Assembly: GCF_026391055.1 (NCBI RefSeq)
Contig: NZ_JAPLET010000019.1
Coordinates: forward strand, 434,001 to 498,000
Length of the DNA stretch: 64,000 bases
From: Spirosoma sp.
Lineage (GTDB): Bacteria > Bacteroidota > Bacteroidia > Cytophagales > Spirosomataceae
Direction: 5' to 3'
Part shown: piece by piece, positions 63,041 to 64,000 of the stretch
Layout of the letters: every line of letters begins with the position of its first letter
Position numbering within the stretch: position 1 is the first letter of the stretch
Notes under the pieces: generated by a model
Database searches by the model: none
What the model was told of the DNA's origin: nothing
The model's input: the letters and a program-made list of their open reading frames with translations, nothing else
Program-made: the position numbers and the translations under genes

Positions 63041-63859
63041 TCAGGCCAGTATCGAGTTAAAAAAAAGCAAGGCATCGACCACGTGTTGCTGCCAATAAGG
63101 CCATTCGTGACCGCCCGAATGTTCCTGATACTTGTGAGGTATCTGTTGCTCAGTCAGCGCACGATGCAGGGCTCTGTTTGGTTCGATCAGCAAATCATCC
63201 GTCCCACAGTCAAACTGAATCGGGGGTAGTTGTGCTCGGTTTTGAATCATTAAATTCAGAACCGACGCATCGGAAGCATCCAATTGACAATAGGCACTGA
63301 GGGGTTCTTCGACAAAAAGCGGGAGCTGGTTGATATGTGTAATTGACGATAAGCCGTGAGCGGCCCGAAATCGCTCGGGGTATTTTGCGGCCAACCGCAA
63401 CGCGCCGAAGCCCCCCATGGATAAGCCAGTTATAAACGGGCGTTCCAACAAGTATATGGACCGATCAGCAGGGAGAGCTTCCAGCACGGCGTTGGGCACA
63501 TCGTCGACGATCCACTGATCAAACTTATACCCGTTGTGGGGCAAATAACCACTTCCGTCTCCCCAGAGCCCATCCGAGGGCATAGCCAGGATCATAGGGC
63601 GAATCTGCCCTTCCCGCAGAAGTCTTTCGGCAGTCCGGTGAGCGCCCCCTTTCAGCGTCCAGGCCCAGTGACTGCCGTAAACGCCGTGTAACAGAATGAC
63701 GAGGGGGAGCGGCTCGGTTCCCCGCAGTTCAGCGCCCGGAATCCAGACGGTTATGTCGCCCCGGCCCGACAGATTCGGCGTTTTGACCGTAATGGACCGT
63801 AGCCCGTCCCGTTCATACGCCGGGTCCGAGAGTTCAATAGTTCGAAAGGAGGTCGACAT
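63041..63859 (-). CDS. Alpha/beta-hydrolase, esterase-D-like
   Basis: A 272-residue esterase. The nucleophile elbow is GLSMGGFG with Ser, the oxyanion region is LLHGVYGSHWAW, an Asp lies in FDCGTDDLLIEPNR and the His is in SGGHEWPYW, giving the Ser-Asp-His triad of the EstA/FrmB type. Such enzymes hydrolyse short acyl esters, including S-formylglutathione in FrmB. It overlaps the stop of the upstream alcohol-dehydrogenase gene by 1 bp, which supports co-translation with that gene. Confidence 0.9.
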   Translation of the reverse strand: MSTSFRTIELSDPAYERDGLRSITVKTPNLSGRGDITVWIPGAELRGTEPLPLVILLHGVYGSHWAWTLKGGAHRTAERLLREGQIRPMILAMPSDGLWGDGSGYLPHNGYKFDQWIVDDVPNAVLEALPADRSIYLLERPFITGLSMGGFGALRLAAKYPERFRAAHGLSSITHINQLPLFVEEPLSAYCQLDASDASVLNLMIQNRAQLPPIQFDCGTDDLLIEPNRALHRALTEQQIPHKYQEHSGGHEWPYWQQHVVDALLFFNSILA

Positions 63860-64000
63860 CAGAATACCAGTACCCCTTTAGCATTGCGACCGTTCAACAT
63901 ATCATCGAAGGCCTGGTCCAGTTGATGCAGGGAATACGTACGGGTTACCAGATCATCCAGAATCAGGTCGCCTTTCTGGTATAGATTCAGCAAAATGGGG
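63859..64000 (-). CDS. Zinc-type alcohol dehydrogenase, C-terminal part (partial)
   Basis: A reverse-strand frame running off the window edge. Its 46 readable residues include LNLYQKGDLILDDLVTRTYS, then LHQLDQAFDDMLNGRNAKGVLVF and a stop at 63859-63861. This matches the C-terminal end of medium-chain zinc alcohol dehydrogenases, where LxGRxxKGVLxF ends the protein. Its stop codon overlaps the esterase start, suggesting a two-gene alcohol or aldehyde-detoxification operon. Confidence 0.75.
   Translation of the reverse strand, partial: PILLNLYQKGDLILDDLVTRTYSLHQLDQAFDDMLNGRNAKGVLVF

Overview
The window looks like chromosome from a Bacteroidota bacterium of the order Cytophagales, most like Spirosoma or a close relative. 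This is inferred from gene content and protein style, not from a marker gene: no rRNA operon is present. Supporting signs are a TonB-receptor-like outer-membrane barrel with a carboxypeptidase-regulatory N-terminus, LytS/LytTR-type signalling, many AraC regulators, a GH95 fucosidase, a FucP-type permease, and start codons without clear Shine-Dalgarno sequences.

Layout. 0-25 kb is mostly ordinary chromosome: a CorC/HlyC transporter-like protein, an ABC exporter, a DUF2264 protein, metG, an epimerase, a TPR protein and a BamA/TamA-like barrel. Next come a three-gene hydroxyproline catabolic operon with a divergent AraC regulator, a LacI regulator, a membrane protein, a GH95 alpha-L-fucosidase, an SGNH hydrolase and a dienelactone hydrolase. 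23.8-25.1 kb is a decayed PAS-histidine kinase that has lost its phospho-acceptor region. 25-31 kb holds a DsbA-like protein, a pentapeptide protein and an RNA-repair-type locus: a WYL regulator, tRNA-derived sequences with no intact anticodon arm, a slipin and RtcB, with a strong hairpin just before rtcB. A FucP permease and a double SnoaL protein follow.

35.3-42.8 kb is the most unusual part. Five closely spaced co-directional genes encode a glycine-zipper protein, a zinc-ribbon protein, two hydrophobic or Met-rich proteins, and a 1544-residue protein. That large protein joins an apparently active S8 protease, two nearly identical peptidoglycan-binding-like repeats, a CHAP/NlpC-like cysteine hydrolase and a GH19/lysozyme-like domain. 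Each repeat carries a G9 homopolymer, and the protease gene contains a perfect 22-bp inverted repeat. None of the five has an obvious signal peptide.

42.8-63 kb is a mosaic accessory zone: an IS remnant, a PIN toxin with a short overlapping upstream ORF, a LytS/LytTR pair, an ECF sigma factor with a putative anti-sigma protein, an outer-membrane barrel, several AraC/NmrA-type pairs, a catalase-like protein and several pseudogenes (AraC with an in-frame stop, truncated TMEM175, truncated serine hydrolases). Five copies of a 25-27 bp motif (TCTCA, core AAACGCTCC, TGAGA) lie between genes here, all in one orientation. The window ends with an esterase overlapping the C-terminus of a zinc-type alcohol dehydrogenase.

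All family assignments come from reading translations by eye; no database search was run.
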